64,000 bases of DNA from Nitrospirota bacterium (GCA_030684575.1 JAUXVD010000018.1:1-64000); one strand, 5' to 3'; positions 34,686 to 44,766 are shown, counted from the first letter of the stretch. Notes: generated from the letters alone by a model not told the origin. Numbers and translations: made by a program.

Positions 34686-34737
34686 AGATCCACAATCGAC
34701 AATGTGCCCCCTTTACCCATAAGGACAACGAGGACCT

Positions 34738-36576
34738 ATGGACTTTCAACAACTCAGCCCACAGATCGGCACGGCACCGGCGAGCGGAGACCTCCAGCCA
34801 TTCGCCGCTGGAAATTCGGTTGGCGTGGCTTCTCAGGCGAGGGGATTCTCAACGGTCTTGCAGGCCGCGTCGCAGCGGGTCGAAGCCAGGAGAGAGGCGA
34901 AGTCGCGCACCTCTCAGGCTGAGCGAGAAAGTCGGTCATCCGGCACCACGCCGTCCACGCAGCGTGGTCTGTCATCCAAGACCGATGGCAATCGAGGGCC
35001 AAAGCCACGTGCCTCTCAGTCAGAGCGTGAAGATCGATCACCCAGTACGACTCCGTCGGTCAACCGGAGCCAGATGCAGAAGGTGACAGACACCGCGGAC
35101 AGCAATAACACTGAATCTCGTCTCCCCCAGACTGAGACCGAGGATCACTCATCATCAGGAAAGTCCGATCTCTCGATGACCTCACAACAGGAGAAGGCTT
35201 CTCGTACGGACATCGAGTCTCAGTCCCCGCAGTCTGAGACCGATGACGGTTCGTCCTCGACCAGGTCTAGCGTTGATCCCCTGTTGACCTCGTTGGTCGG
35301 GGCTTCGCTGGCGGCGGCACCCTCCCAGGTCGATACGCCGCAGGTCGTCCTTGGATCGGATCTGCCAACGGCCGATGTTGACGGGCACTCAGTCGTATCC
35401 GACTCGTTGATGAGCCAACCGACCACTCAGCCGGCTGAGAAGGGCGTGGGGATGGTTTCTTCAGGCAACCTGTCCCAGGTTCCTGTCGTTCAGCCTAAGG
35501 CGTCTGATATGGGTGACATCATTGCCAAGGTGTCTACGACAACGTCAGAAGCGACACCAGAGCATGATAAATCTGATAGGCCTGCAACGTCTGCTGAACC
35601 ATCCGACATAGGTATGCCGCTCACGACTCAGCAGGGCCAGAACGCTGAGAGCCCTGCTCTCGATCAGGCTTTCCCCATCAAGGAACAGCAAGAGAGAGAG
35701 GTGTCTCAGGCTCCTGTTTCATCCAAGCCAATGGCTTCGCAAGATCAGGCGCTCGTGCAGCAGGCCGCGGCGATGACGACGCTGCAGGCTGGTCAGAAGG
35801 GCGAGGACGTTGCGGCAGAGTCCGACTGGTCACCGGAACAACAGAGCCCTGGAAAGGGTGAGTTATCGCTCCGGCAACAACATCGTGAGGCCACCTCTTC
35901 TGTGGCGCAAGCCGCCGCGGCCGCCTCTGAGTTCATGCCGGCTGAAGATCAGGGCTCTAACCCAGGAGCAGGCGGACAGAAGAAGGACGAGGGGCTGAAG
36001 TGGTTATCTCGTATCGATCTTCAATCGACGGAGGTCTCGTCGCCCACTCTACAGCCAAGGACGAGTGAATCAGTTGAAGGAGGAACCCAATACTCGTCGT
36101 ATCAGCAGGGGCAGGGAGGTACTTCGCTGAATAGTCGCCCTGCGTCGGCATCCTCCGTTCCCGTGCCACCTCAGGCCAACCAGTTGAGCCACGATCCTGA
36201 GCCGACGCCTGTTCCACGGACACAGGCCGTGCAGTTTGACCTATCCCCTGTAGACTTCGGTCAGCTTCGTGTCCGTGTCGTTTTGTCCGACCACACGATT
36301 CATACACATATGTCGACCGATCGTGCCGAGCTCGGTCAGATGCTGACCGGTCAGCAGGAACAATTGAGCACCCAGTTATCGACTGCCGGGTTGGATTTAG
36401 GGCGTTTCCAGGTGCATGTCGATCAGGATCGCACGAACCAGTCCGGGCAGGATTGGCAGTCGCAGGCCCATCACGGTCCATCCCAGCAGCGGCGCGAGTC
36501 CCGGTCTCAGCCCCCTCCTCAAGATGCGCCGGTTTCCGCGGCGCCGAAAACCGGTATCCTCAGCTATTTTGCATAA
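34738..36576 (+). CDS. fliK: Flagellar hook-length control protein FliK
   Basis: A 612-residue ruler protein. The N-terminal and central two-thirds are Ser/Gln/Thr-rich and probably unfolded, with four diverged copies of a roughly 35-residue unit beginning SQ(A/S)ERE, SQSERED, PQTETED and PQSETDD (from 34911, 35013, 35122 and 35219). The C-terminal FliK domain (about 497-570) has FDLSPVDFGQLRVRVVLS and LSTAGLDLGRFQVHV, which trigger the export specificity switch in FlhB. GGACAACGAGGACCT precedes the ATG. Longer than the 400-residue enterobacterial protein. Confidence 0.9.
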   Translation: MDFQQLSPQIGTAPASGDLQPFAAGNSVGVASQARGFSTVLQAASQRVEARREAKSRTSQAERESRSSGTTPSTQRGLSSKTDGNRGPKPRASQSEREDRSPSTTPSVNRSQMQKVTDTADSNNTESRLPQTETEDHSSSGKSDLSMTSQQEKASRTDIESQSPQSETDDGSSSTRSSVDPLLTSLVGASLAAAPSQVDTPQVVLGSDLPTADVDGHSVVSDSLMSQPTTQPAEKGVGMVSSGNLSQVPVVQPKASDMGDIIAKVSTTTSEATPEHDKSDRPATSAEPSDIGMPLTTQQGQNAESPALDQAFPIKEQQEREVSQAPVSSKPMASQDQALVQQAAAMTTLQAGQKGEDVAAESDWSPEQQSPGKGELSLRQQHREATSSVAQAAAAASEFMPAEDQGSNPGAGGQKKDEGLKWLSRIDLQSTEVSSPTLQPRTSESVEGGTQYSSYQQGQGGTSLNSRPASASSVPVPPQANQLSHDPEPTPVPRTQAVQFDLSPVDFGQLRVRVVLSDHTIHTHMSTDRAELGQMLTGQQEQLSTQLSTAGLDLGRFQVHVDQDRTNQSGQDWQSQAHHGPSQQRRESRSQPPPQDAPVSAAPKTGILSYFA

Positions 36577-36599
36577 CGCGTGAACGAAGGAGACGCATC

Positions 36600-37265
36600 A
36601 TGGCCACGATTAATGGAGTCACATCATCGACGATCACATCCGCGGCCAACCCGACGCCGGTCTCGTTGAAACAGGCGGAACTGGGGAAGAACGATTTTCT
36701 CAATCTGCTCGTGACACAGCTGAAGAATCAAGATCCCTTGAAGCCGATGGACAGCTCATCGTTTGTGGCGGAGCTAGCACAGTTCAGCCAGCTGGAACAG
36801 AGCGCCAATCAATCGTCGCTGCTTAGCAAGGTCCTCGATGCGCAGAACTCAAGTCTGCAGTATTCCCTGTTGCCGTTGATCGGCAGGGACGTGCGGGTCG
36901 AGGGTGCGATTATCCAATTGGGCGCCACGCCTGCGCCGCTCGACTACAACCTGAACGAAGATGCGGTATCGGTTCGGGCGTCTATTCTGAATGCGAGCAA
37001 TCAGACAATCCGGACGCTCGATCTCGGATCGCAGAGCGCAGGAGACCAGCATGTCGTGTGGGACGGGCGAGATGAGAACGGCACGCTGATGCCGCAAGGG
37101 ACTTATACCTATTCGGTGGCGGCCAGGAATAGCCAGAATCAACCGGTGCCGATTACGGCGACCTCGCGACTGACCGTGTCCGGCATCCGGGTGGTCGAAG
37201 GTCAACCGAGATTGGCTGCGGGCGAGAATACGATCGATCCAAGCGCTGTCATCGAGTTTCGTTGA
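36600..37265 (+). CDS. flgD: Flagellar hook capping protein FlgD
   Basis: A 221-residue protein. The N-terminal motif DFLNLLVTQLKNQDPLKPMD and QFSQLEQSANQ are family signatures. A FlgD Ig-like domain follows with VVWDGRDENGTLMPQGTYTY. The ATG at 36600 has AAGGAGA upstream; the longer open frame overlaps fliK and is rejected. It caps the growing hook and directs FlgE assembly. Confidence 0.95.
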   Translation: MATINGVTSSTITSAANPTPVSLKQAELGKNDFLNLLVTQLKNQDPLKPMDSSSFVAELAQFSQLEQSANQSSLLSKVLDAQNSSLQYSLLPLIGRDVRVEGAIIQLGATPAPLDYNLNEDAVSVRASILNASNQTIRTLDLGSQSAGDQHVVWDGRDENGTLMPQGTYTYSVAARNSQNQPVPITATSRLTVSGIRVVEGQPRLAAGENTIDPSAVIEFR

Positions 37266-37325
37266 GATGTCTGAAATAGGCTGATGTCATTCATTGTCAT
37301 AGCATTCAGAAGGAGGGAATAAACC

Positions 37326-39062
37326 ATGGGTCTTTTGTCTTCATTGTTCGCCGGCGTCAGCGGACTCAACGCGAACGGTACCGCGTTGTCGGTGATCGGC
37401 AACAATATCGCCAATATGCAAACGGTCGGATTCAAATCGAGCAAAGCGACCTTTGCCGATCTGATCAGTTCGTCGATATCGGGCGGATCCGGCTCCGTCC
37501 AGACCGGCATCGGCGTCGCACTGACGTCGGTGCAAGGCAACTTCTCACAAGGGTCGTTGGCCACCTCGGCCAACGTCCTCGATATGGCGGTCGACGGCAA
37601 CGGATTCTTTATTGTTCAAGATGCCCAGGGCGGCACCTTCTACAGTCGAGCAGGGTCGTTTCGTTTGGATAAGGACAACAACGTCGTCGATCCCAGCGGA
37701 TACAAATTACGAGGGTTTCTGGCCGATACGACCGGGACGATCACCGGATCGATCGGCGATGTAGCTCTTCCCTCCACCACCGCCTCGCCGCGGGCGACGA
37801 ACCTGGCGTTCCTCGCCGCCAATTTGAGCTCAGCAGCACCGCTGACGGGAGTGCGGGGGAATGTCGTCGGTTCCGCGGCGTCCGCCACCACCAGCGCTGT
37901 CGGCAATCTGTCACTCAATATCAATTTGAACGGCGACGGGGCCCAGACCGTGACCGTGGCTGCTGGTTTGACTGGTGCGGGTTTGGCCACGGCCATTCAA
38001 AATGCCGTGCGGACGCTGACGCCCACCGATCCCTTCCGGGGCGCGGCCTACTCGGGCTTTACTGCCGCGGTCAATGCGGCAGGGATTTTCACCTTCACGT
38101 CCGGACTTGCCGGAGTGACCAATAACAGTACCGCCAGCACAGGCGCGGTCGTCGTGACTGCCAACGGCGCAGACACCCTGGCCTCCAACCTCACGATGTT
38201 GACCGGAACTTCGACGACGGGCACGAATTTCGATATTGCCAATCCGACAGGGACCTCGAATTTCTCCAGCTCCATGACCGTGTACGATTCTCTTGGGAAT
38301 GGACACCTGTTCACAACCTACTTTACCAAGACCGGGAATAATACCTGGAACTACAATGTGACCGCCAACAGCAACGACATCGCGACGGGCAATTATCATG
38401 CGGCCAACATGGATACGACGCTGGGGATCACGAGGGTCGGGGCGGGGACCCTGACGTTTGGAACCAACGGCACGCTGGACCGTGAGAGTGCGGCTCTCCG
38501 GTTCGATACGGGCACGGCTGCCGGTGCCGCAGGGACAGTGCCTGGACAGCTCCAGGTCGATTTTAGCGGGGCGACGTCCGATCAGCTGATCACCTATAAC
38601 TACGGGACCAGCGTGACGACAGAGGGCGGTAACGGATTGGACGGCACCACGCAGTTCGGCTCTCAATCGTCGGTGGTTCAACTGACACAAGACGGTTATG
38701 CGGCCGGTTCTCTTCAGGCCTTTTCGGTCGATGGGAACGGGGTCATCAATGGACGGTTCTCCAACGGTCAGTTGCGAGCGCTGGCTCAAGTGGTCTTGGC
38801 ACGCTTTCCTGACCCCCTTGGTTTGACCAGAACCGGGAACAATACCTTTGCGGAATCCGGCAACTCAGGTCAGCCGGTCACGGGCATACCGGAGAGTGCA
38901 GGATTGGGGAAATTGAAGTCCAATACGTTGGAACTGTCCAATGTGGACCTGGGTGAAAGTTTTATCGACATGATCGCCGCCCAACGTGGGTTCCAAGCCA
39001 ACTCGCGCGTCATCACGACATCCGACGAGATCCTCCAAGAACTCGTCAATCTCAAGCGGTAG
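37326..39062 (+). CDS. flgE: Flagellar hook protein FlgE
   Basis: A 578-residue axial protein. The N-terminus has FAGVSGLNANGTALSVIGNN and IANMQTVGFKSSK, and the C-terminus ends in NVDLGESFIDMIAAQRGFQA and ITTSDEILQELVNLKR. The middle (about 150-310) carries a Gly/Ala/Thr-rich insertion with LNLNGDG...TVTVAAGLTG, recalling the modules in FlgK and FlgL; E. coli FlgE is about 400 residues. AGAAGGAGG precedes the ATG. Confidence 0.95.
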   Translation: MGLLSSLFAGVSGLNANGTALSVIGNNIANMQTVGFKSSKATFADLISSSISGGSGSVQTGIGVALTSVQGNFSQGSLATSANVLDMAVDGNGFFIVQDAQGGTFYSRAGSFRLDKDNNVVDPSGYKLRGFLADTTGTITGSIGDVALPSTTASPRATNLAFLAANLSSAAPLTGVRGNVVGSAASATTSAVGNLSLNINLNGDGAQTVTVAAGLTGAGLATAIQNAVRTLTPTDPFRGAAYSGFTAAVNAAGIFTFTSGLAGVTNNSTASTGAVVVTANGADTLASNLTMLTGTSTTGTNFDIANPTGTSNFSSSMTVYDSLGNGHLFTTYFTKTGNNTWNYNVTANSNDIATGNYHAANMDTTLGITRVGAGTLTFGTNGTLDRESAALRFDTGTAAGAAGTVPGQLQVDFSGATSDQLITYNYGTSVTTEGGNGLDGTTQFGSQSSVVQLTQDGYAAGSLQAFSVDGNGVINGRFSNGQLRALAQVVLARFPDPLGLTRTGNNTFAESGNSGQPVTGIPESAGLGKLKSNTLELSNVDLGESFIDMIAAQRGFQANSRVITTSDEILQELVNLKR

Positions 39063-39373
39063 CCCGCTGTGAGGGGTGGGTCATGCGCCTCCCGCGCGTG
39101 ACCCACCTCACGGGAGCCGTTCCTTCTCACTGGAGCCGATACCCTCGTCATCGATCTGTTGCCCGACTGATGTTTCCCTGTCAGGATTTTGACATCGTCA
39201 ATCGACTGGCGTCCCGTCCTCTCTCCCTTTCAACGTCCTCTTCTCCGTTACGACGCATCGACTCATCTGGCGCGAGGTTCTACGCACGAGACGCGTCGAA
39301 CTGAGCAAATCTCTTGTGGCATACACATTGCAGACTCCCTGTTCCAGACACCGTTGGACTAGAGGAGGATCTT
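39063..39373. other. Spacer of about 310 bases before fliL
   Basis: It contains no convincing gene. A sigma-54 promoter is at 39317-39332, so the fliL operon has its own start. Small plus-strand frames here lack coding signals. Confidence 0.5.
39317..39332 (+). promoter_or_regulatory. Sigma-54 promoter of the fliL operon
   Basis: TGGCATACACATTGCA matches the sigma-54 consensus in both the TGGCA and TTGCA boxes with correct spacing. It lies 42 bases before the fliL ATG (39374) and rules out the longer start at 39314. Confidence 0.82.
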
Positions 39374-39937
39374 ATGTCAGATGCAGCAGCGGCTGAAGAT
39401 GGGAAGGCTCCGGTGGTCGTCACCGCCGGGATCCCCATGAAAATGGTCATCATCATTGTTGTGGGGACTCTCGTGCTGGGCATCGGAGCGGCCTTCGCAA
39501 TTTTCAAGATGACCTCTGGAGGGCATGGGAGCGACGAGGCGAAAACAGATGCTGGTGAGTCAAAAACCAGCGAACCGAAAGCCGAGAGTCACGGCGAGAG
39601 CGGGCATAAAGGAGAGGGGAAAGCCGGCGTGGCCAAGGGCGTCATGTTTGATGTGGACCCCTTCATCGTTAACTTGGCCGATACACAAGAGGTGAAGTAC
39701 TTGAAGCTGACGGTGAAGCTGGAGATGGACAATCAGGAAGGGGCGGATGCCTTGACCGAACGCATCCCACAGGTACGCGATACGATTCTTGTACTGCTGA
39801 CCAGCAAAGAATCTTCATCGATCCGCACGACCCAGGGGAAGTTTCAGCTGCGCGACGAAATTACGCAGCGGGTCAACAGTTTGCTCCCCAAGCCGGCCGT
39901 ACATACGGTGTATTTCACAGACTTCGTCGTGCAATAG
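39374..39937 (+). CDS. fliL: Flagellar basal-body-associated protein FliL
   Basis: A 187-residue protein with one membrane helix (about 24-44, MVIIIVVGTLVLGIGAAFAI), a charged linker and the C-terminal FliL domain: DVDPFIVNLADTQEVKYLKL and REEITQ-like RDEITQRVNSLLP, ending VYFTDFVVQ. It rings the stator in the periplasm. AGAGGAGG precedes the ATG at 39374. Confidence 0.95.
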   Translation: MSDAAAAEDGKAPVVVTAGIPMKMVIIIVVGTLVLGIGAAFAIFKMTSGGHGSDEAKTDAGESKTSEPKAESHGESGHKGEGKAGVAKGVMFDVDPFIVNLADTQEVKYLKLTVKLEMDNQEGADALTERIPQVRDTILVLLTSKESSSIRTTQGKFQLRDEITQRVNSLLPKPAVHTVYFTDFVVQ

Positions 39938-39958
39938 CCACAAGGACGATCGGGGCCT

Positions 39959-40933
39959 ATGGAAAAAATCCTTTCGCAAGACGAAATCGATGCGCTCCTG
40001 AACGGGGTGGATTCCGGTGCCGTCGAATCCAAACCGCCGGAGGAGCCGGCTGCCGCATCGGGGGCCAAACAGTTCGATCTGTTCAATCAAGAACGGATCA
40101 TTCGTGGGCGGATGCCGACGCTCGAGTTGATCAACGATCGGTTTATTCGCAGGCAAACGATTTCGTGGGGGGCGGCGCTGCATGACACGATTGAATTCGC
40201 CGTCGTCGGCACACAGATCACCAAGTTCGGCGAATTCCTCAAGAAGGTGCCGATGCCCTCCTCGATGAACGTCTTTCATATGGAGCCGCTTCGCAGTAAC
40301 GGGCTCTTTGTGATGGACGCGTTCCTGGTCTATCTGATTGTCGATTACTTTTTCGGAGGGAAGGGTCAGACACACGTCAAACCGGAAGGCCGCGATTTTA
40401 CTCCGATCCAATTGCGCGTCATCAAAAAGCTCGTCGAGCAGTCCTTCCTCGATCTCGAGAAAGCCTGGGAGGCGCTGATGACGGTCAAGATCCAGCATGT
40501 GCGCTCTGAAAGTAATCCCCAGTTTGCCATGGTGGTCTCCGCTTCCGAGATTGTGGCTGTGGTGACGCTGCAAGTGGTGATCGGCGAAACCGCCCGCGAT
40601 ATGTTTATCGTCTATCCCTATTCCATGCTCGAACCCATTAAAGAAAAACTCTATTCAGGACTGGTGTCCGATCATGTCGAGCAAGACGGCGGGTGGACGG
40701 GCCGGTTTCGAGAGCGATTACAAGAATGCGAGCTCAATGTCGCCGTCAGGCTCGGGACCGCTTCCGTCAAGGTGCAAGACGTGCTCAATTTTACGGCGGG
40801 AGATGTCATCGTCTTGGATCAACGTCCGGGCGATCCCTTGGATTGTTATGTCGAGGGATATCTGAAGTTTCAAGGAAGCCCCGGAGTATTCAAGGGGAAC
40901 CATGCCTGCCGTATATCGAAGGTGATTGCGTAA
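39959..40933 (+). CDS. fliM: Flagellar motor switch protein FliM
   Basis: A 324-residue C-ring protein starting EKILSQDEIDALLNGV, the CheY-binding signature. The middle CheC-like domain includes FFGGKGQTHVKPEGRDFTPI. The C-terminal SpoA domain has GDVIVLDQRPGDPLDCYVEG. Length is normal. It binds phospho-CheY and FliG and controls rotation. Confidence 0.97.
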   Translation: MEKILSQDEIDALLNGVDSGAVESKPPEEPAAASGAKQFDLFNQERIIRGRMPTLELINDRFIRRQTISWGAALHDTIEFAVVGTQITKFGEFLKKVPMPSSMNVFHMEPLRSNGLFVMDAFLVYLIVDYFFGGKGQTHVKPEGRDFTPIQLRVIKKLVEQSFLDLEKAWEALMTVKIQHVRSESNPQFAMVVSASEIVAVVTLQVVIGETARDMFIVYPYSMLEPIKEKLYSGLVSDHVEQDGGWTGRFRERLQECELNVAVRLGTASVKVQDVLNFTAGDVIVLDQRPGDPLDCYVEGYLKFQGSPGVFKGNHACRISKVIA

Positions 40934-40962
40934 GCGAGCCCTGTTGTTGAGGAGAACGATCT

Positions 40963-41319
40963 ATGGCTGATACCGACGTTACAAAACCTGAATCTGGCAC
41001 ATCGTCCCCTCCGGTGGCTTCGTTTCCGCAGGTCGACAATGGTGGGGCTGTGCCGACTCAGAAGAATTTGGATTTCATCCTCGATATTCCCATGCAGGTG
41101 ACCGTGCAGGTGGGGTCGACCAAGATGGCGATTCGCGAATTACTGCAGCTCGGGCAGGGGTCGGTGGTCGAACTCGAAAAACTTGCGGGCGAAGCCATGG
41201 AAGTGCTGGTCAATAACAAGCTGATTGCGCGCGGTGAAGTGGTGGTGGTGAACGAGAAATATGGCATCCGGTTGACCGATGTCATCAGCACGGTCGAACG
41301 GGTTCAGCAACTCGGCTAG
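40963..41319 (+). CDS. fliN: Flagellar motor switch protein FliN
   Basis: A 118-residue protein with the SpoA domain: LDIPMQVTVQVGSTKMAIRE, LLQLGQGSVVELEKLAGEAM and VVVNEKYGIRLTDVIS. It forms the base of the C-ring and in most bacteria docks FliH, relevant here because FliH carries an extra receiver at its N-terminus. Confidence 0.97.
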   Translation: MADTDVTKPESGTSSPPVASFPQVDNGGAVPTQKNLDFILDIPMQVTVQVGSTKMAIRELLQLGQGSVVELEKLAGEAMEVLVNNKLIARGEVVVVNEKYGIRLTDVISTVERVQQLG

Positions 41320-41341
41320 GACGAGGGGAGACGGAGACGGC

Positions 41342-41728
41342 ATGGTCGATTTCTGGGACAGTTTCCTGCGGATGGCGGCAGCCCTTGCGCTGGTCCTGGC
41401 TCTTATCGCCGGGCTGGTCGCGCTGGTCAGGCGATTCGGCGGCGCGCGACTGTTCACGCCTGTGACTGCGCCGATCGTGCAGGTGCTGGGGAGCGGTTAC
41501 CTCGGTCCACGCAAGACGATTTCACTCGTATCGGTGGCAGGAGAGTTCCTGATTATCGGCGTCACCCCCACGGATCTGGTGTCGTTCGGGCGGATTACGG
41601 ATCAGGAGCAGGTTCGAAAATTGTTGGCCCAGGCGACGGCTGCTCCGTCGAAGAATCTTTCCGTGTCCTCATTCGGCCTATCGGCGCAGATGGAGACGGA
41701 CCTGAAAGGCGGCCATGCGATTGTGTAA
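41342..41728 (+). CDS. fliO: Flagellar biosynthesis protein FliO
   Basis: A 128-residue protein with one membrane helix (about 12-28, [18 protein letters not shown]) and a cytoplasmic FliO domain ([20 protein letters not shown]). The start is taken at 41342 with GGGGAGACGG upstream, not the longer frame overlapping fliN. FliO helps assemble the FliPQR gate. It overlaps fliP by 14 bases. Confidence 0.88.
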   Translation: MVDFWDSFLRMAAALALVLALIAGLVALVRRFGGARLFTPVTAPIVQVLGSGYLGPRKTISLVSVAGEFLIIGVTPTDLVSFGRITDQEQVRKLLAQATAAPSKNLSVSSFGLSAQMETDLKGGHAIV

Positions 41729-42497
41729 CGGCAGGCTGGCGCTACCGGCGCCTTCGATCTGTCTTTTCTTCGCCGCACTGATCTGCGGGCTCTCATTCGG
41801 GCTTGCGCAGGATGCCATAGGCGGGACCAACCCTTCTGTCACCATCGATCTGGGACAGACCGGTCCGAAGCAAACGGCCGTCGTCTTTCAAATCCTCGCG
41901 TTGTTGACGGTGTTGTCGCTCGCGCCGGCCTTCTTCATCATGGTCACCTCCTTCACCAGAATCGTGATCGTGCTCTCATTTCTCCGGCAGGCGTTGGGTA
42001 CACAGCAAGTGCCCCCGAACCAGGTCCTGATCAGCCTGGCCCTGTTCCTGACCGTCTTTGTCATGGCGCCGGTGGGGCAGACAGTATACAGCCAGGCGGT
42101 CGAGCCGTTGCTGGCTGAAAAGATTTCGTACGAGGAAGCCTGGACGAAAGGCATTCAGCCGATTCGTGCCTTCATGCTGAGACAGGTTCGAGATAAGGAC
42201 CTGGAGCTCTTCATCGACCTCGGTAAGATTCCGAAGCCGGAAACGGTGGATCAGGTTCCTCTTCATGTGGTGATTCCGGCATTTATTCTCAGCGAATTGA
42301 GAGTCTCGTTTCAGATCGGGTTCTTGATCTATATCCCCTTTCTCATTATCGACATGGTGGTGGCCAGCATTTTGATGGCCATGGGGATGATGATGTTGCC
42401 GCCGGTGATGATTTCGCTTCCGTTCAAACTAATTTTGTTTGTGTTGGCAGACGGCTGGTATCTCATCGTGGGATCGTTAGTCAAAAGTTTCCAATGA
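41715..42497 (+). CDS. fliP: Flagellar export gate protein FliP
   Basis: A 260-residue membrane protein with an N-terminal signal sequence and four membrane segments. Signatures are [31 protein letters not shown] and [20 protein letters not shown]. Five copies form the core of the export pore with FliQ and FliR. Starts within the end of fliO. Confidence 0.96.
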   Translation: MRLCNGRLALPAPSICLFFAALICGLSFGLAQDAIGGTNPSVTIDLGQTGPKQTAVVFQILALLTVLSLAPAFFIMVTSFTRIVIVLSFLRQALGTQQVPPNQVLISLALFLTVFVMAPVGQTVYSQAVEPLLAEKISYEEAWTKGIQPIRAFMLRQVRDKDLELFIDLGKIPKPETVDQVPLHVVIPAFILSELRVSFQIGFLIYIPFLIIDMVVASILMAMGMMMLPPVMISLPFKLILFVLADGWYLIVGSLVKSFQ

Positions 42498-42500
42498 GCA

Positions 42501-42560
42501 GGCGAGAGGCCAGTCAGTCTGTAGTCCGTGAATTTTCCCATTGCCTCTAGCCACGAGCCT
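42501..42560. repeat. Imperfect palindrome between fliP and fliQ
   Basis: A GCGAGAGGC element near 42503 is complementary (one mismatch) to GCCTCTAGC near 42543, close to the GGCGAGAGGCG motif of the flgB-flgC palindrome. It fills a 98-base gap in an otherwise compact operon. Confidence 0.5.
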
Positions 42561-42595
42561 CGTGCCGTGAGCGAGATCCGAAAGGAGCGAGCGAG

Positions 42596-42865
42596 ATGAC
42601 TCCAGAGATGGTGACAGAGTTAGGTCGGCAGGCCTTAGAGACGACGTTGCTCGTGTCCGCGCCCTTCCTGGGGCTCAGCCTCGTCGTCGGGTTGGCGATC
42701 AGTGCTTTGCAAGCCATGACGCAGTTGAATGAAGCCACCTTAACGTTTGTGCCGAAGGTGTTGACCATATTCGGCGCGATCGTGGTGTTCATGCCCTGGG
42801 TGTTGGGCGTGATGACGACATTTATGACGGAGCTCTTCAGCAATATTCCGAATTACGTACATTGA
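42596..42865 (+). CDS. fliQ: Flagellar export gate protein FliQ
   Basis: An 89-residue protein with two membrane helices (LLVSAPFLGLSLVVGLAISA and VLTIFGAIVVFMPWVLGVMT) linked by the conserved LQAMTQLNEATLTFVPK loop. AAAGGAG lies upstream. Normal length. Confidence 0.96.
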   Translation: MTPEMVTELGRQALETTLLVSAPFLGLSLVVGLAISALQAMTQLNEATLTFVPKVLTIFGAIVVFMPWVLGVMTTFMTELFSNIPNYVH

Positions 42866-42884
42866 CGACGGGTATTGAACGAGC

Positions 42885-43673
42885 ATGAATGTGACACAGC
42901 CACTCCATCTTCTGCTGCCTGAGTTTCAGTCATTTCTCGTCGTGGCCTCCCGTATCGGGGGCATCGTGGCGGCGATGCCGATGTTGAGCGGACGGACCGT
43001 TCCGCCTCGCATCAAAGTGGCGCTCGTGCTGATGTTGTCCCTGGCATTAGCGCCGGCGATGCATCTTCCGTCGGTTCCTCCGGACGCCCTTGCCATGACG
43101 GCAGGTCTCGTGAGCGAACTGATGATCGGCTTCGTCATCGGCATGGCGGTGAGATTGCTCTTTTCTGCGCTTGAGGTGGCCGGAGAAATTGTCGGAAGCC
43201 AGATGGGCTTCAGTATCGCGCAGCTCCTGGATCCGATGACCTTGCATTCCACGCCGATGGTCGGACAATTGTTTAGCATCGTCGCCTCATTGGTCTTTCT
43301 CTCGCTGAATGCTCACATGATGGTCGTGGCGGCTATCGTCTCAAGTTATGAGTCGATTCCTCCGTTCGGCGCACATCTCTCGCCCGCCGTCGGCGAGGAA
43401 GTGCTGCATCTGTCGCAGCATATGTTTCAAGTGGCCGTGCAGTTGGCTGGACCGGTCCTCGTGGCTGTCGCCCTCATTAATATCCTACTGGCCATGTTGG
43501 GACGGGCCGTGACACAGATCAATGTATTCGTGCTGAGTTTCCCATTGACCATCGCAGCCGGGCTCATGGTCTTGGGTTTGACGTTGCCGTTCATGGTGTC
43601 GTTGCTCGAACGGGAATTCATCGGATTACACGAGTCGATCACTGGTCTCTTGAGGCTCATGGGACATGGCTGA
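42885..43673 (+). CDS. fliR: Flagellar export gate protein FliR
   Basis: A 262-residue, six-helix membrane protein with RIGGIVAAMPMLSGRTVPPR, LVSELMIGFVIGMAVRLLFS and GSQMGFSIAQLLDP, all family hallmarks. It seals the gate with FliPQ. Its stop overlaps the flhB start by eight bases. Confidence 0.96.
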   Translation: MNVTQPLHLLLPEFQSFLVVASRIGGIVAAMPMLSGRTVPPRIKVALVLMLSLALAPAMHLPSVPPDALAMTAGLVSELMIGFVIGMAVRLLFSALEVAGEIVGSQMGFSIAQLLDPMTLHSTPMVGQLFSIVASLVFLSLNAHMMVVAAIVSSYESIPPFGAHLSPAVGEEVLHLSQHMFQVAVQLAGPVLVAVALINILLAMLGRAVTQINVFVLSFPLTIAAGLMVLGLTLPFMVSLLEREFIGLHESITGLLRLMGHG

Positions 43674-44754
43674 CGATAAAGATAATAAAACAGAACCGGG
43701 GAGTGAAAAACGGAAAGCGGATGCCCGCTTGGAGGGGAACATCCCGATGAGCCGTGATGTGACCACGGCGGCCATGCAGCTTGCAGGAGTCGGGCTGCTA
43801 TTTTTCCTGGTTCGCCCAGGCGTGCAACAGCTGACCGACGTCATTCGTCTGGGGTTGTCCCGGTCGTTCGATCGCGGGGTACAGGCGAGCCTCACGATCG
43901 ATCATATTCACTCCTTGGTCGTGCAGGTCTGTATGTCGACCATCCTGTTGCTCCTTCCGGTCTTGGTCGGCCTTGCGATCACAGGGGTCGGCGCTTCGCT
44001 TGCGCAGACGGGATTCATGTGGAAAGCCTCATTTCCCTTCGACGCGTCGCGGTTGAATCCCATGTCTGGGTTTTCCCGTCTGGTGTCGTTCCGTTCGCTC
44101 TCGGAGTTGATCAAAGCGCTGCTTAAAATTTCGGTCATTGCCGCCATCGGTGTATTCGTCCTCCGAGGGGAAATGGGCAGGCTCCCGGAAATTGTGGAAT
44201 ATGACATCTGGGGGCTGCTGACCGTCATGGGATGGCTGACCTTGAAAGTCGCCGCCGCGGTGACCGGCGCGTTCGTTGTGGTGGCAGGAGCCGACTATTT
44301 CTATCAACGGTTTGAATGGGAGCGCTCGCTGCGTATGTCCCATGCCGAGGTGAAGGAAGAACATCGCAGTTCGGAAGGCGACCCGCAGATCAAGAGCCGG
44401 GTGCGGAGTATGCAGCGGGAGATGATGAAGAAACGCATGATGGCTGCAGTTCCGACCGCGGATGTCGTCGTGACCAACCCGACGCACTTGGCCGTCGCGC
44501 TGAAATACGATACTGCGAGGCCAGGCGCTCCCATTGTCGTGGCCAAAGGGGCGGGTTTTCTCGCTGAACGGATTCGGGAAGTGGCCAGGCAGCATGGCGT
44601 ATCGGTAATCGAAAATAAGTTTGTGGCCCGTACCCTCTACAAACTCGTCGAGGTCGGCAAGGAGATTCCCGCCAATCTCTATCTGGCGGTCGCTGAAATT
44701 CTGGCATTTGTCTATCGCACTCGCGGGTTCACACCAAAACAAGAGCCCAGGTAA
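43666..44754 (+). CDS. flhB: Export specificity-switch protein FlhB
   Basis: A 362-residue protein. The charged N-terminus (TEPGSEKRKADARLEGNIPM) precedes four membrane helices, a linker with EVKEEHRSSEGDPQIKSRVR and the autocleavage site VTNPTHLAVALKYD. The NPTH motif is intact, so self-cleavage between Asn and Pro should occur. It responds to FliK to switch from hook to filament export. Confidence 0.97.
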   Translation: MADDKDNKTEPGSEKRKADARLEGNIPMSRDVTTAAMQLAGVGLLFFLVRPGVQQLTDVIRLGLSRSFDRGVQASLTIDHIHSLVVQVCMSTILLLLPVLVGLAITGVGASLAQTGFMWKASFPFDASRLNPMSGFSRLVSFRSLSELIKALLKISVIAAIGVFVLRGEMGRLPEIVEYDIWGLLTVMGWLTLKVAAAVTGAFVVVAGADYFYQRFEWERSLRMSHAEVKEEHRSSEGDPQIKSRVRSMQREMMKKRMMAAVPTADVVVTNPTHLAVALKYDTARPGAPIVVAKGAGFLAERIREVARQHGVSVIENKFVARTLYKLVEVGKEIPANLYLAVAEILAFVYRTRGFTPKQEPR

Positions 44755-44766
44755 GGTCTAAATTAT

